Shown here: piece after piece, positions 1 to 8,897 of the stretch
Layout of the letters: every line of letters starts with the position of its first letter
How positions within the stretch are numbered: the first letter of the stretch is position 1
Source: Pseudoxanthomonas japonensis
GTDB taxonomy: Bacteria > Pseudomonadota > Gammaproteobacteria > Xanthomonadales > Xanthomonadaceae
Length of the DNA stretch: 64,000 bases
Assembly: GCF_010093445.1 (NCBI RefSeq)
Contig: NZ_PDWW01000004.1
Span: forward strand, 1-64,000
Reading direction: 5' to 3'
The notes under the pieces: generated by a model
The model's database searches: none
Seen by the model: the letters and a program-made list of their open reading frames with translations, nothing else
Told to the model about the DNA's origin: nothing
Program-made: the position numbers and the translations under genes

Positions 1-124
1 TTCGGGCTATGGATCGAGGTCGATGTGCGGCGGCCCTGGCTCCTACACGTGCTCGAACACAGCGGCCTGTCGGCCTGCCGCACATCGCTCTCCGCCACAA
101 CTCTAGGGGTAACCGCAGACACAA

Positions 125-258
125 GCGGCGTCAGTCGCGACCGAGCAACTTGATCGATGTCGGCGCCGGGTCAAGCGACCTTGCCGACGAAACTCTATTC
201 TCGCCCTTGAGGTCGTGCAGACATTAGGGCGTGCGGTCGCGACTGACGTCGCTCCTAC
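125..258. repeat. GTAG-type REP pair (degenerate)
   Basis: Two copies of an extragenic palindrome face each other. The right copy (235-258) reads, on the minus strand, GTAGGAGCGACG followed by TCAGTCGCGACC, a GCGAC/GTCGC hairpin behind a GTAG head. The left copy (125-142) has kept only the hairpin part. The same family recurs at 2.5, 13.9, 36.8, 37.8 and 43.1 kb. No convincing gene was seen in bases 1-272. Confidence 0.7.
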
Positions 259-272
259 AGAAAAGCGGCGAG

Positions 273-1313
273 CTACTCCAGTGGAATCTCCCGCCGCGCC
301 TCGCTGCTCCGCATGCCCAGCTCGATCAGCCGCATGACATCGAGCGCCTGCTGCGGTGTCACCGGGACGGGGTGCCCGAGTTGGATCGCGTCGCGCATGC
401 CTGCGTAGTAGCGGCGATAGTCGCCGACCTCGGCGTGCGCGACGGCGGCGACGAGCCGCCCCTCGCGTTCCTGCACGAGTTCACCGGCGCGCGTATCCAC
501 GCCCCAGCCGTCCGTGCCCGGCACCACGCCGGCCCGCAACTGGTCTTCCTGCACGTCCAGCCCGTGCTTGAGGTAGCTGCCCTGCGTGCCATGCACCGCG
601 AAACGCAGGCCGTTGCCGGCGACGAGCGCGGATGCATGCAGGATGGCGCGATGGCCCGGGTAGCGCAGTGTGACGTCGAAGTAGTCGGGCGCTTTCGCGC
701 CGTCACGCAGCCGCGCGATGTCGGCGTTCACCGCCTGTGGCAGCCCGAACAGCTGTACCGCCTGGTCGAGCAGGTGCGGGCCGAGGTCGTACCAGAGGCC
801 GCCACCGGGTTCGTCGCGTTCGCGCCAGCGGTCCCGCACGACGGGACGGAACCGATCGAAGTGCGAATGGAACTCCGCCACGCGGCCCAGTTCGCCATCG
901 GCGATCAGCCGCTGCACCGTCAGGAAATCCGCATCCCAGCGCCGGTTCTGGAAGACGCTGACCAGGCGGTTCGCCGCATCCGCCGCGGCGATGACCTCAT
1001 GCGCTTCCTGCAGCGTGACGGTGAACGGCTTGTCGACGACGACATGCTTGCCCTGCGCCAGGGCCGCGATCGCGAGGGGCGCGTGCGTGCCGTTCGGCGA
1101 GGCGATCACCACCAGGTCGATCCGGGCATCGGAGAAGACGGCGTCCGCGTCAGGCGTCACTGCGACATCGGGCCAGTCGGCGTGCACCTTCTCAGCGTCC
1201 CGCGACACCACCGTATGCAATGCCAGGCCGGGGGTGGCCTGGATCAGCGGTGCGTGGAACACCTTGCCGACGAAGCCATAGCCGACCAGTGCGACCTTGA
1301 GTGGAGTATCCAT
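273..1313 (-). CDS. Gfo/Idh/MocA-family NAD(P)-dependent oxidoreductase
   Basis: A 346-residue cytoplasmic dehydrogenase of the glucose-fructose oxidoreductase family, which oxidises or reduces sugars and inositols with NAD(P). An N-terminal Rossmann fold carries GYGFVG (about residues 11-16). The family's catalytic lysine lies in DKP (94-96), and GPHLLDQ near residue 180 provides the usual catalytic histidine region. The start at 1313 was chosen because the Rossmann strand begins a few residues later; an upstream in-frame extension to 1418 looks non-coding. It is divergent from the BON gene, about 170 bp away. The substrate cannot be read from the sequence; YdgJ-like sugar oxidoreductases are the nearest type I recognise. 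Confidence 0.9.
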   Translation of the reverse strand: MDTPLKVALVGYGFVGKVFHAPLIQATPGLALHTVVSRDAEKVHADWPDVAVTPDADAVFSDARIDLVVIASPNGTHAPLAIAALAQGKHVVVDKPFTVTLQEAHEVIAAADAANRLVSVFQNRRWDADFLTVQRLIADGELGRVAEFHSHFDRFRPVVRDRWRERDEPGGGLWYDLGPHLLDQAVQLFGLPQAVNADIARLRDGAKAPDYFDVTLRYPGHRAILHASALVAGNGLRFAVHGTQGSYLKHGLDVQEDQLRAGVVPGTDGWGVDTRAGELVQEREGRLVAAVAHAEVGDYRRYYAGMRDAIQLGHPVPVTPQQALDVMRLIELGMRSSEARREIPLE

Positions 1314-1482
1314 GCGCAGCGTGTCCTTGGGCAGGACGCCATGGTAATGCACGCGCCGTGTTGATCCGGCGTGCACGTGCGTGAATCCCGCGCAACACGG
1401 GCATGAACGGAACGGCATTTTTCACGCGTGTTGTACGCCGTGGCGCCGACACTCGTTCCGCAACACGACCAGGAGGAAGATC

Positions 1483-1836
1483 ATGAAGCATCTGCATAGC
1501 CGTTCGCTGCTCGCCGCCGCCCTGTCGACGGCGCTGCTGTTCTCCGCCTCGCACGTGATGGCGGCCAATCCGCCGAACGAGCCGGAGGAGAATGCCCAGA
1601 ACGATTCGAGCCAGCCGGTGACCGATACCTGGATCACCACCAAGGTCAAGGCTGATCTGCTCGCCACCGAGAACGTCTCGGGCCTCGACATCAAGGTCGA
1701 AACCGTCGACGGCGTGGTGACGCTGTCCGGCGCCGTCGCCAGCAAGGCGCAGAAGGACAAGGCGATCGCCGTCGCCAAGCAGATCAAGGGCGTGAAGTCC
1801 GTCGAGGCCAGCGGCTTGACCCTCGCCTCGCGCTGA
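1483..1836 (+). CDS. BON-domain periplasmic protein
   Basis: A 117-residue exported protein with one BON (OsmY-type) domain. Residues 1-27 form a signal peptide ending in a VMA-type cleavage site. A short acidic linker follows, then an alpha/beta BON domain at about 45-115 with the typical pattern ITTKVKADLL, VDGVVTLSGAV and IKGVKSVE. BON proteins bind phospholipid membranes and are often induced by osmotic or envelope stress. The start was set at 1483 by a strong Shine-Dalgarno AGGAGGA at 1471. A 12-bp stem hairpin follows the gene, suggesting a single-gene unit. Confidence 0.9.
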   Translation: MKHLHSRSLLAAALSTALLFSASHVMAANPPNEPEENAQNDSSQPVTDTWITTKVKADLLATENVSGLDIKVETVDGVVTLSGAVASKAQKDKAIAVAKQIKGVKSVEASGLTLASR

Positions 1837-1861
1837 GCACCTCTAATAGCGTGTGTGGCAC

Positions 1862-1898
1862 GAAGCGGATGCATGCCGGCACAGGGTGCATCCGCTTC
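1862..1898 (+). terminator. hairpin after BON gene
   Basis: A perfect 12-bp stem (GAAGCGGATGCA at 1862-1873 with its complement at 1887-1898) and a 13-nt loop lies 25 bp after the BON stop codon. Only a short, mixed T tract follows, so termination is likely but not certain. Confidence 0.6.
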
Positions 1899-1947
1899 TC
1901 TGTCCGGGACGTATGCCGTCCGCCGATTCAATCGCCCGGAGTGACCG

Positions 1948-2496
1948 ATGAGCCGCCGTTGCCTGACCCGACTGTCCGCGATCGCACTGATGGCCTGCGC
2001 GACGCTGTCCGCGCAGGCGGTCGAACCGGTGACGTCCGTGCCGCAACTGGACATCTCGCGTTATGCGGGCCAGTGGCATGAGATCGCGCACCTGCCGATG
2101 TTCTTCCAGCGGCAGTGCGTGGGTGACATCACCGCGAGTTATTCGCTGGATGCGCCAGGCAAGATCGGCGTGCTCAATGCATGCAGGACGAAAGACGGCA
2201 GCATGGACGAGTCGCAGGGTGTCGCGCGGCCGGTGGAAGGTCACCCCGGCCGGTTGGAAGTACGCTTCGCGCCCGACTGGCTGTCCTGGGTACCGATGGT
2301 GTGGGCCGACTACTGGGTGATCGCGCTGGATCCGGACTACCGGTGGGCGATGGTCGGCGAGCCGGACCGCAAGTATCTGTGGATCCTGTCGCGCGAACCG
2401 ACGATGGATCGCGCGCAGTTCGACCAGTTGAAAGCCAAGGCCGAGGCGATGGGCTACGACCTGAAGCCGCTGATCATGGCGGCGCCGCTGAGGTAA
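1948..2496 (+). CDS. lipocalin family protein (Blc-like)
   Basis: A 182-residue exported lipocalin. Residues 1-24 are a signal peptide ending SAQA. The lipocalin GxW motif is present as GQW at 41-43, and the later YWVIALDPDYRWAMVG stretch and the C-terminal amphipathic helix match bacterial Blc-type lipocalins, which bind fatty acids or lysophospholipids in the envelope. Unlike E. coli Blc there is no clear lipobox cysteine at the cleavage site, so it is more likely periplasmic than an outer-membrane lipoprotein. It is followed by a REP pair. Confidence 0.9.
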   Translation: MSRRCLTRLSAIALMACATLSAQAVEPVTSVPQLDISRYAGQWHEIAHLPMFFQRQCVGDITASYSLDAPGKIGVLNACRTKDGSMDESQGVARPVEGHPGRLEVRFAPDWLSWVPMVWADYWVIALDPDYRWAMVGEPDRKYLWILSREPTMDRAQFDQLKAKAEAMGYDLKPLIMAAPLR

Positions 2497-2514
2497 GCAG
2501 CATGTTCCGCTGTT

Positions 2515-2631
2515 GTAGGAGCGACGTAAGTCGCGACCGCACGGCACGAGTAGCAAGGTGTTGTCGGAAGCCGCGCGCGGAAGGATGCCGACGTGTTGGT
2601 AGTTTCCGGTCGCGACTTGCGTCGCTCCTAC
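2515..2631. repeat. paired GTAG REPs (BIME)
   Basis: Two inverted copies, 2515-2538 (plus) and 2608-2631 (minus), of the GTAGGAGCGACG...GTCGCGACC element sit in the convergent gap between the lipocalin and PagL genes, with about 70 bp between them. Confidence 0.85.
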
Positions 2632-2649
2632 AAAGAAGCGATGCCTCGG

Positions 2650-3243
2650 TTACAGCCTGCGCGTGTACCGGAACTGCAGGAAGTTCTCGCCCGGATTCGG
2701 GTTCTCGATGCGCGCGTTGGAGAAGTGCTGGAAGCGCAACGACCATTCGTGTTGCCGGTCGGCGCCGAACTGCTTGCCGATGGCGATGTGGTCGCCGAAA
2801 TTGAAGGTGGTGCTGAATTCCTTCGAGCGCGTGTTGTACTTCGGGAAGATCACGTTCACGCCGATACCGCCCTCGACGAACCAGCCCTCGCGCCAGCCGT
2901 TCGGGCGCCAGCGCAGCGCCGGCGTGACGCCGACCTGGGTGCTGTTCTGGCTCTCGCTGTGCCAACGGGCGACCTCGCCCTGCCACTGGCCGCTCACATG
3001 GCCATAGCGGTACTGCTTTTCCCAGCGCCAGTCGCGGCTGGCGCCAACCGTCAGCGACTGGGCATCCTCGGCCACGCCGCCTTGTACATACCAGGCGGTG
3101 CGCGGCTCGGTCGCCATCGCCTGCGTGCCGGCGACGGCCAACATCATGCCCAGCGCCAGCCGGTAGGCGACGCGGGGGAGTGGGGAAGGGCGGTGGGAAA
3201 CAGCAGCGGTGGAAACAGGATCTGCAACGGGCACGGATGACAC
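2650..3243 (-). CDS. pagL: PagL-type lipid A 3-O-deacylase (acyloxyacyl hydrolase)
   Basis: An outer-membrane eight-stranded beta-barrel enzyme that removes the 3-O-linked acyl chain of lipid A. The family signature is clear: HFSNARIENPNPGEN near residues 173-187 contains the catalytic His173 and Ser175 and a nearby glutamate. The protein ends in aromatic/basic beta strands typical of an outer-membrane barrel. A signal sequence ends at about residue 44 (AMA/TEP). The first start gives an unusually long n-region, so a GTG start a few codons inside (VSHRP...) may be the real one. It is convergent with the lipocalin gene and upstream of an efflux operon on the same strand, without obvious coupling. 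Confidence 0.85.
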   Translation of the reverse strand: MSSVPVADPVSTAAVSHRPSPLPRVAYRLALGMMLAVAGTQAMATEPRTAWYVQGGVAEDAQSLTVGASRDWRWEKQYRYGHVSGQWQGEVARWHSESQNSTQVGVTPALRWRPNGWREGWFVEGGIGVNVIFPKYNTRSKEFSTTFNFGDHIAIGKQFGADRQHEWSLRFQHFSNARIENPNPGENFLQFRYTRRL

Positions 3244-3321
3244 TCGATCAGTGGGTGGGCTGCGCCCGTGGTGGACGCAGCATGCAATGCGCCATCGAAA
3301 AGACGGCGTGATGGAAACGTA

Positions 3322-4737
3322 TCAGGGCAGCGCCGCCAGCGCGGGCGCGACATCCTGTTCGCCCCAGCCGCCCAGCGACTTGTAGATCGTCACCACGCCG
3401 ACATTGACGCCGGCCTCGGCCTGCGCCAGTGCATCGTCCGCCGCGAGTTGCGTGCGTTGTGCATCCAGCAGGGTGAGGAAGTCCGACGAGCCGGCACGAT
3501 ACCGGACTTCGGCCAGTTCTGCTGCGCGGCGGGCGGCAACGGATTGTTCCAGTCTGAGTTTCAGCTGCGCCTGCTGCTTGGCATAGGACAGCAGTGCGTT
3601 CTCCGTTTCCTCCAGCGCGCCCAGCACGGCCTGCTCGTACTGCGCGGCCACGCCGTCGGCCTGCGCCTCGCTCGCACGCAGGCGAGCGCGGACGCTGCCC
3701 ATGTCGAACGCGGCCCAGCTGATCGAGGGCGTCACCTGCCAGGCGCGGTTGTCGCCGTTGACCAGGTTGCCCCAGCCACCGGAGAGGAAACCGATGAAGC
3801 CGCGCAGGCTGACCCGCGGGAACAGGTCCGCCGTCGCCACGCCGACGCGGGCCGTGGCAGCGGCCAGGCGACGCTCCGCCGCACGCACGTCCGGCCGCTG
3901 GCGCAGCAGTTCGGTGGTGTCGCCGATCGGTAGCGCCTTGGCGAAGGCCGGGGCTTCGCGCGGGACCAGCAGCGCATCCAGTTCTCCCGGGCGCTGGCCG
4001 ACCAGCACGGCCAACCGGTGGCGCGACTGGCCTTCGGCCGCCTCGAGCATCGGCACCTCGGCTTCGACCGCGCGCACGCGGGCCAGGCTGCTCTGCACCT
4101 CCAACTGGCTGCCCGCGCCGAGGTCGAAGCGAGACTCCGTCAGGCGCTGGGTCTCGCCCAGCGTCTGCAGGATGCGCCGCGATACGTCCAGCCGCTTCTG
4201 CGTGCCGCGCAGCTCGAAGTAGTTGCGCGCCACTTCGGCGGCCACCGTGACCTGCACGGCCTGCAGGTCGTTGCGTTGCGCCTGCAGGTCCGCATGCGCG
4301 GCCTCGGCACTGCGGCGCACGCGGCCGAACAGGTCCAGTTCCCACGCGGCATCGAAACCGGCGGAGTAGCTGTCCGTCTCCACGCGACCCTGGCCTTCGA
4401 CCGGCTGCTTGGTGCGGGTGCCTTCGACACCCATCGTGACGTGCGGCGCCAGGTCCAGGCGGCGTTCGGAGAACACCGCGCGGGCCTCGTTGACGCGCGA
4501 CACCGCGATGCGCACGTCGAGGTTGGCCAGCAGGGCTTCGCGCACCAGCTGGTCGAGCACCGGGTCGTCGAACTGGCTCCACCACGCGGCGACCGGATGG
4601 TCGGTCACGTAGTCGACGGCACCGGCCTGCTGCAACGTGGCCGGCGCGGTCTGCGGGGCCGCGTAGTCCGGCCCCACGGTCACGCAGCCCGCCAGCAGCA
4701 CGGCGGCGACGCCGAGGACGAGCGGGCGGATCACCAT
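3322..4737 (-). CDS. smeX: RND efflux outer-membrane lipoprotein, SmeX/OprN-like
   Basis: A 471-residue TolC-like outer-membrane factor of the NodT family. The precursor has a lipobox, LLAGC with Cys18, followed by VGPDYAAP, the usual N-terminal motif of NodT lipoproteins. Two OEP repeats follow, with long helical hairpins that form the periplasmic tunnel. The start at 4737 puts the lipobox correctly; the gene overlaps the SDR gene upstream by 7 bp, indicating translational coupling. It is the last gene of the efflux operon and would form the exit duct for the pump. Placement and partner order match Stenotrophomonas SmeX and Pseudomonas OprN. Confidence 0.88.
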   Translation of the reverse strand: MVIRPLVLGVAAVLLAGCVTVGPDYAAPQTAPATLQQAGAVDYVTDHPVAAWWSQFDDPVLDQLVREALLANLDVRIAVSRVNEARAVFSERRLDLAPHVTMGVEGTRTKQPVEGQGRVETDSYSAGFDAAWELDLFGRVRRSAEAAHADLQAQRNDLQAVQVTVAAEVARNYFELRGTQKRLDVSRRILQTLGETQRLTESRFDLGAGSQLEVQSSLARVRAVEAEVPMLEAAEGQSRHRLAVLVGQRPGELDALLVPREAPAFAKALPIGDTTELLRQRPDVRAAERRLAAATARVGVATADLFPRVSLRGFIGFLSGGWGNLVNGDNRAWQVTPSISWAAFDMGSVRARLRASEAQADGVAAQYEQAVLGALEETENALLSYAKQQAQLKLRLEQSVAARRAAELAEVRYRAGSSDFLTLLDAQRTQLAADDALAQAEAGVNVGVVTIYKSLGGWGEQDVAPALAALP

Positions 4738-5480
4738 GGCAGCACCTGGTCGAAGTAGTAGTAGCCGCCGGTCGGGCCATCGTTGTCGATCAACGCCAGC
4801 TGCACGCTGGTGCGCGCGCCTTCCGGCACGGACAGCTCGCCGTTCTGCTGGTCGCCCGACTTGTTCATGTCGGTCTGCACGTAGCCCGGGTGGATGGTGT
4901 TGACCTTGATGCCGGTGTCCTTGAGCTCGTGCGCCAGGTGGATGGTCCACGCGTTCACCGCGCTCTTGGAGACGTTGTACGCCGGCACGCCCTTGAACCC
5001 GTAGATGAAGGACTCCGGATTCTGGTGCTCGGACAGCGAGCCGAGCAGGCTGGACACGTTGACGATGCGGCCGGCGTTCGACTTGCGCAGCAGCGGCAGG
5101 AAGGCCTGGGTGGTTTCGATCAGGCCGAACAGGTTGGAGTCGAACGTGGTGCGCCAGGTGTCGAGCGACTGGCCGGACACGCCCTTGGTGACATCGTCGA
5201 CCATGATGCCGGCGTTGTTGACCAGGATGTCGAGCCGCCCGTGGCGCTGCTCGACCTCCTTGACGGCGGCGGCGATGCTGGCCGGGTCGGTGACGTCGAG
5301 TGAGATGGCCTCGACAGGCAGGCCCTGGGCCTGCAGGTCCAGCACCGCTTCGACGGCCTTGTCGCGGCTGCGGCCGGCCAGCAGGGTATGCACGCCGGCC
5401 TCGGCCAGCTGGCGGACGGTCTCGCGGCCGATGCCGCGGGTGGCACCGGTGACGAGGGCGATCTTGGAAGAAACGTTCAT
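4731..5480 (-). CDS. smeU2: short-chain dehydrogenase of efflux operon, SmeU2-like
   Basis: A 249-residue classical SDR. The nucleotide-binding motif TGATRGIG lies near residues 11-18, NNAG near 88-91, the catalytic Ser in VNVSS and the YNVSK active site (Tyr-x-x-x-Lys) near 168-172, so it should be catalytically competent. It lies between the RND pump and the outer-membrane factor, as smeU2 does in S. maltophilia. The substrate is unknown; SDRs in such operons are thought to process pump substrates or stress metabolites, which is inference. About 30 bp separate it from the pump gene, and it overlaps the next gene. Confidence 0.88.
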   Translation of the reverse strand: MNVSSKIALVTGATRGIGRETVRQLAEAGVHTLLAGRSRDKAVEAVLDLQAQGLPVEAISLDVTDPASIAAAVKEVEQRHGRLDILVNNAGIMVDDVTKGVSGQSLDTWRTTFDSNLFGLIETTQAFLPLLRKSNAGRIVNVSSLLGSLSEHQNPESFIYGFKGVPAYNVSKSAVNAWTIHLAHELKDTGIKVNTIHPGYVQTDMNKSGDQQNGELSVPEGARTSVQLALIDNDGPTGGYYYFDQVLPW

Positions 5481-5511
5481 GGCATGACCTCGCTTGAGTA
5501 GATGGAGTGGA

Positions 5512-8500
5512 TCAGTGATGTGCCGTTGCCGTGTCGGCGGCGGGGGCGTGGGAGACCAGCGGCTTGTTGGCCAGCTTGCGCAGGGCCACGTAGAACACCG
5601 GCGTCAGGAACAGGCCGAACAGGGTGACGCCCACCATGCCGGCGAAGACGGTGATGCCGGTGACCGAGCGCACCTCGGCGCCGGCACCGCTGGACAGCAC
5701 CAGCGGCACGGTGCCGGCGATGAACGCCACCGACGTCATGATGATCGGACGCAGGCGCAGGCGACAGGATTCCAGTGCTGATTCGACGATGCCCTTGCCC
5801 TGCAGCTCCAGCTCGCGGGCGAACTCGACGATCAGGATGGCGTTCTTGCACGCCAAGCCCATCAGCACCACCAGGCCGACCTGCACGAACACGTTGTTGT
5901 CGCCACCCACCAGCCACACGCCTGCCAGCGCCGACAGCAGCGTCATCGGCACGATCAGGATCACCGCCAGCGGCAGCGTCCAGCTTTCGTACAGCGCAGC
6001 GAGCACCAGGAAGGCCAGCATCACCGCCAGCGGGAACACCACCAGCGCGGCCTTGCCCTGGGTGGCCTGCTGGTAGCTCAGGTCGCTCCAGTCGATGCCC
6101 ATGCCCGGCGGCAGCACCTGCTGCGCCAGTTCGGTGACCTTGGCCATCGCTTCGCCGGAGGACAGCACGCGCGGGTCGGCTTCGCCCAGCAGGTCGGCGG
6201 CCGGATAGCCGTTGAAGCGGATCACCGGGTCGGGGCCGTAGGTCTGTTTGATGTTCACCATGCTGCCCACCGGCACCATCTCGCCGTTGGCGTTGCGGGT
6301 GCGCAGGTTGGCGATGTCCTCGACGTTGTCGCGGAACGGACCATCGGCTTGGGCGATCACCTGCCAGGTGCGGCCGAACATGTTGAAGTCGTTGACGTAG
6401 GCCGAGCCCAGGTAGGTCTGCAGCGTGTCGAACAGTTCGGTCAGCGGCACGCCCTGCGCCTTGGCCTTCACGCGGTCGACCTCGGCATCCAGCTGCGGCA
6501 CGTTGGCCTGGTAGCTGCTGATCGGGAAGCCCAGGCCCGGCGTCTGCGACGCCGCACCCTGGAAGGCCTGCACCGCGTTCTGCAGTTCGCCGTAGCCGAG
6601 GCGCGTGCGGTCCTCGACGAACAGCGACCAGCCGGAGCCGTTGCCCAGGCCCTGGATGGGCGGCGGCATAAAGGCGAAGGTGAAGCCCTCCTGGATGCCG
6701 GCGAACTTCTGGTTCAGTTCGGCGGTGATTTCTTCGGCACTGCGCGAGCGTTCGTTGAACGGCTTCAGGGTGAAGAACACCACGCCGTTGTTGGGCGTGT
6801 TGGTGAACTGCAACGGGTTCAGGCCGGGGAACGCGACTTCGTGTTCCACGCCCTCGACCTTCATCGCGATGGCGGCCATCTTCTTCAGCGTGGCGTCGGT
6901 GCGTTCGATCGACGCGCCTTCCGGCATCTTCACGCCGGCGATCAGGTACTGCTTGTCCTGCACCGGGATGAAGCCGGCCGGCACCGCGCGGAACATCAGG
7001 CCCGCACCGACCAGCAGCACGGCATACACCACGAACACGGCGCCACGACGGCCCAGCGCACGACCCACCGCGCCTTCATAGCGCTCGGAATTGCGCTTGA
7101 AGAAGCGGTTGAACGGCCGGAACAGCCAGCCGAACAGCCGGTCGATCACGCGCGACAGGCGATCCTTCGGCGCGCCGTGCGGCTGCAGCAGCTTGGCGGC
7201 CAGCGCCGGCGACAGGGTCAGCGAGTTGATCGCCGAGATCACCGTGGAGATGGCGATGGTGACCGCGAACTGCTTGTAGAACTGGCCGGTGACGCCGGTC
7301 AGGAACGCCATCGGCACGAACACCGCACACAGCACCAGCGCGATCGCGATGATGGGGCCGGAGACTTCCTTCATGGCAAGGTGCGCGGCTTCGAGCGGCG
7401 TCGCGCCATGTTCGATATGGCGTTCGACGTTCTCCACCACCACGATGGCGTCGTCCACCACGATGCCGATGGCCAGCACCAGGCCGAACAGCGTCAGCGT
7501 ATTGATCGAGTAGCCCAGCAGGTGCAGCACGGCGAACGTACCGACCACCGACACCGGCACCGCCAGCAGCGGGATGATCGAGGCGCGCCAGGTCTGCAGG
7601 AACAGGATCACCACCAGCACCACCAGCAGGGTGGCTTCCAGGAGCGTGCTGATCACCGACTTGATGGAGTCGCGCACGAACACCGTGGTGTCGTAGATCG
7701 ACTGGATCTCGACGCCCGGCGGCAGGGTCGGGCGCAGCTCGTCCATCTTGGCCACGACGGCGTCGCGGATCTCCAGCGCATTCGCGCCCGGCGCCTGGAA
7801 GATGCCGATGGCGGACGCGTTTTTGCCGTCCAGTCGCGCGCGCAGCGTGTAGTCGCCGGCCGCCAGCTCGATGCGGGCCACGTCGGCCAGGCGCACGATC
7901 TCGCCATCGGCGCCGCTCTTCAGCACGATGTTGCTGAATTCCTCGACGCTTTCCAGGCGGCCCTTGGCGTTGATCGGCAGCAGGAAGTCGCTGCCGTTCG
8001 GCATCGGCTCGGCGCCGAGCTGGCCGGCCGAGACCTGCACGTTCTGCTCGCGCACGGCGCGCAGCACGTCGCCGGCGGTCATGCCGCGCGCGGCCACCTT
8101 GTCCGGGTCCAGCCACAGGCGCATGGCGTAGTCGCCGCCGCCGAACTGCTGCGCGTCGCCGACGCCGGGGATGCGCGCCAGTTCGTCCTTCACGTGCAGG
8201 CGCATGTAGTTGCGCAGGTACAGCGAGTCGTACTTGCCGTCGCTGGAGGTCAGGTGGACCACCATCAGGAAGACCGGCGACTGCTTCTGCGTGGTCACGC
8301 CCTGGCGGCGCACGTCCTCGGGCAGGCGCGCCTGCGCCTGCGCCACGCGGTTCTGCACGCGCACCGCGGCCTCGTCGGGATCGGTGCCCGGCTTGAAGGT
8401 CACGGTCAGCGAGAGCACGCCATCGGAGCCGGCGACCGACTTGATGTACATCATGTCCTCGACGCCGTTGATGGCTTCCTCGAGCGGCGTGGCGACGGTT

Positions 8501-8682
8501 TCGGCGATGACCTTGGGGTTGGCGCCCGGGTACACGGTACGCACGACCACCGAGGGCGGCACCACTTCGGGGTATTCGCCGATCGGCAGCAGCGGGATCG
8601 AGATCAGGCCGGCGGCGAAGATCACGATCGACAGCACTGCCGCGAAGATCGGCCGGTCGATGAAGAAACGGGAGAAGTCCAT
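5512..8682 (-). CDS. smeW: RND multidrug efflux transporter, SmeW/MexF-like
   Basis: A 1056-residue inner-membrane proton/drug antiporter of the HAE-1 family. The first helix begins at residue 10 (FFIDRPIFAAV). Two large periplasmic loops follow TM1 and TM7. The proton-relay aspartate pair is present in GIVVDDAIVVVE (TM4), and the matching lysine in GLACKNAILIVEFA (TM10). Length and the many small-residue motifs resemble MexF (about 1060 residues). It is the core of a tripartite pump with the membrane-fusion protein upstream and outer-membrane factor downstream. In S. maltophilia SmeVWX exports chloramphenicol, quinolones and related compounds when derepressed; the spectrum here is inferred. 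Confidence 0.93.
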   Translation of the reverse strand: MDFSRFFIDRPIFAAVLSIVIFAAGLISIPLLPIGEYPEVVPPSVVVRTVYPGANPKVIAETVATPLEEAINGVEDMMYIKSVAGSDGVLSLTVTFKPGTDPDEAAVRVQNRVAQAQARLPEDVRRQGVTTQKQSPVFLMVVHLTSSDGKYDSLYLRNYMRLHVKDELARIPGVGDAQQFGGGDYAMRLWLDPDKVAARGMTAGDVLRAVREQNVQVSAGQLGAEPMPNGSDFLLPINAKGRLESVEEFSNIVLKSGADGEIVRLADVARIELAAGDYTLRARLDGKNASAIGIFQAPGANALEIRDAVVAKMDELRPTLPPGVEIQSIYDTTVFVRDSIKSVISTLLEATLLVVLVVILFLQTWRASIIPLLAVPVSVVGTFAVLHLLGYSINTLTLFGLVLAIGIVVDDAIVVVENVERHIEHGATPLEAAHLAMKEVSGPIIAIALVLCAVFVPMAFLTGVTGQFYKQFAVTIAISTVISAINSLTLSPALAAKLLQPHGAPKDRLSRVIDRLFGWLFRPFNRFFKRNSERYEGAVGRALGRRGAVFVVYAVLLVGAGLMFRAVPAGFIPVQDKQYLIAGVKMPEGASIERTDATLKKMAAIAMKVEGVEHEVAFPGLNPLQFTNTPNNGVVFFTLKPFNERSRSAEEITAELNQKFAGIQEGFTFAFMPPPIQGLGNGSGWSLFVEDRTRLGYGELQNAVQAFQGAASQTPGLGFPISSYQANVPQLDAEVDRVKAKAQGVPLTELFDTLQTYLGSAYVNDFNMFGRTWQVIAQADGPFRDNVEDIANLRTRNANGEMVPVGSMVNIKQTYGPDPVIRFNGYPAADLLGEADPRVLSSGEAMAKVTELAQQVLPPGMGIDWSDLSYQQATQGKAALVVFPLAVMLAFLVLAALYESWTLPLAVILIVPMTLLSALAGVWLVGGDNNVFVQVGLVVLMGLACKNAILIVEFARELELQGKGIVESALESCRLRLRPIIMTSVAFIAGTVPLVLSSGAGAEVRSVTGITVFAGMVGVTLFGLFLTPVFYVALRKLANKPLVSHAPAADTATAHH

Positions 8683-8809
8683 GGGTGGATTTCCTGGAGG
8701 GAAGATGCAAAGGGCTCACCACTGTCCGCATGGACCGTGGAGGGAATCGATGTCTGGCGCTGGATGGCGTGGGATGCGGTGATCGATCAGATCGCGCGGA
8801 TCCCCTGCC

Positions 8810-8897
8810 GTCATTCCCGCGAAGGCGGGAACCCAGCGACTTTCCTCACGCTGATGCGAAAGTCGTTGGGCCCCCGCCTGCGCGGGGGCGACGCTGG
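8810..8897. repeat. three-hairpin repeat inside efflux operon
   Basis: An 88-bp element fills the gap right after the smeV stop codon. It starts GTCATTCCCGCGAAGGCGGG and ends CCCCCGCCTGCGCGGGGGCGAC, each end being a small hairpin. The middle is a larger imperfect palindrome (CCCAGCGACTTT paired with AAAGTCGTTGGG). Related GTC...GAC elements occur at 12.9 and 13.1 kb. Confidence 0.75.

Noticed and set aside
1..272. Short frames at the left edge (for example 9-227)
   Set aside because: Arg/His-rich composition, no ribosome site, and overlap with REP sequence.
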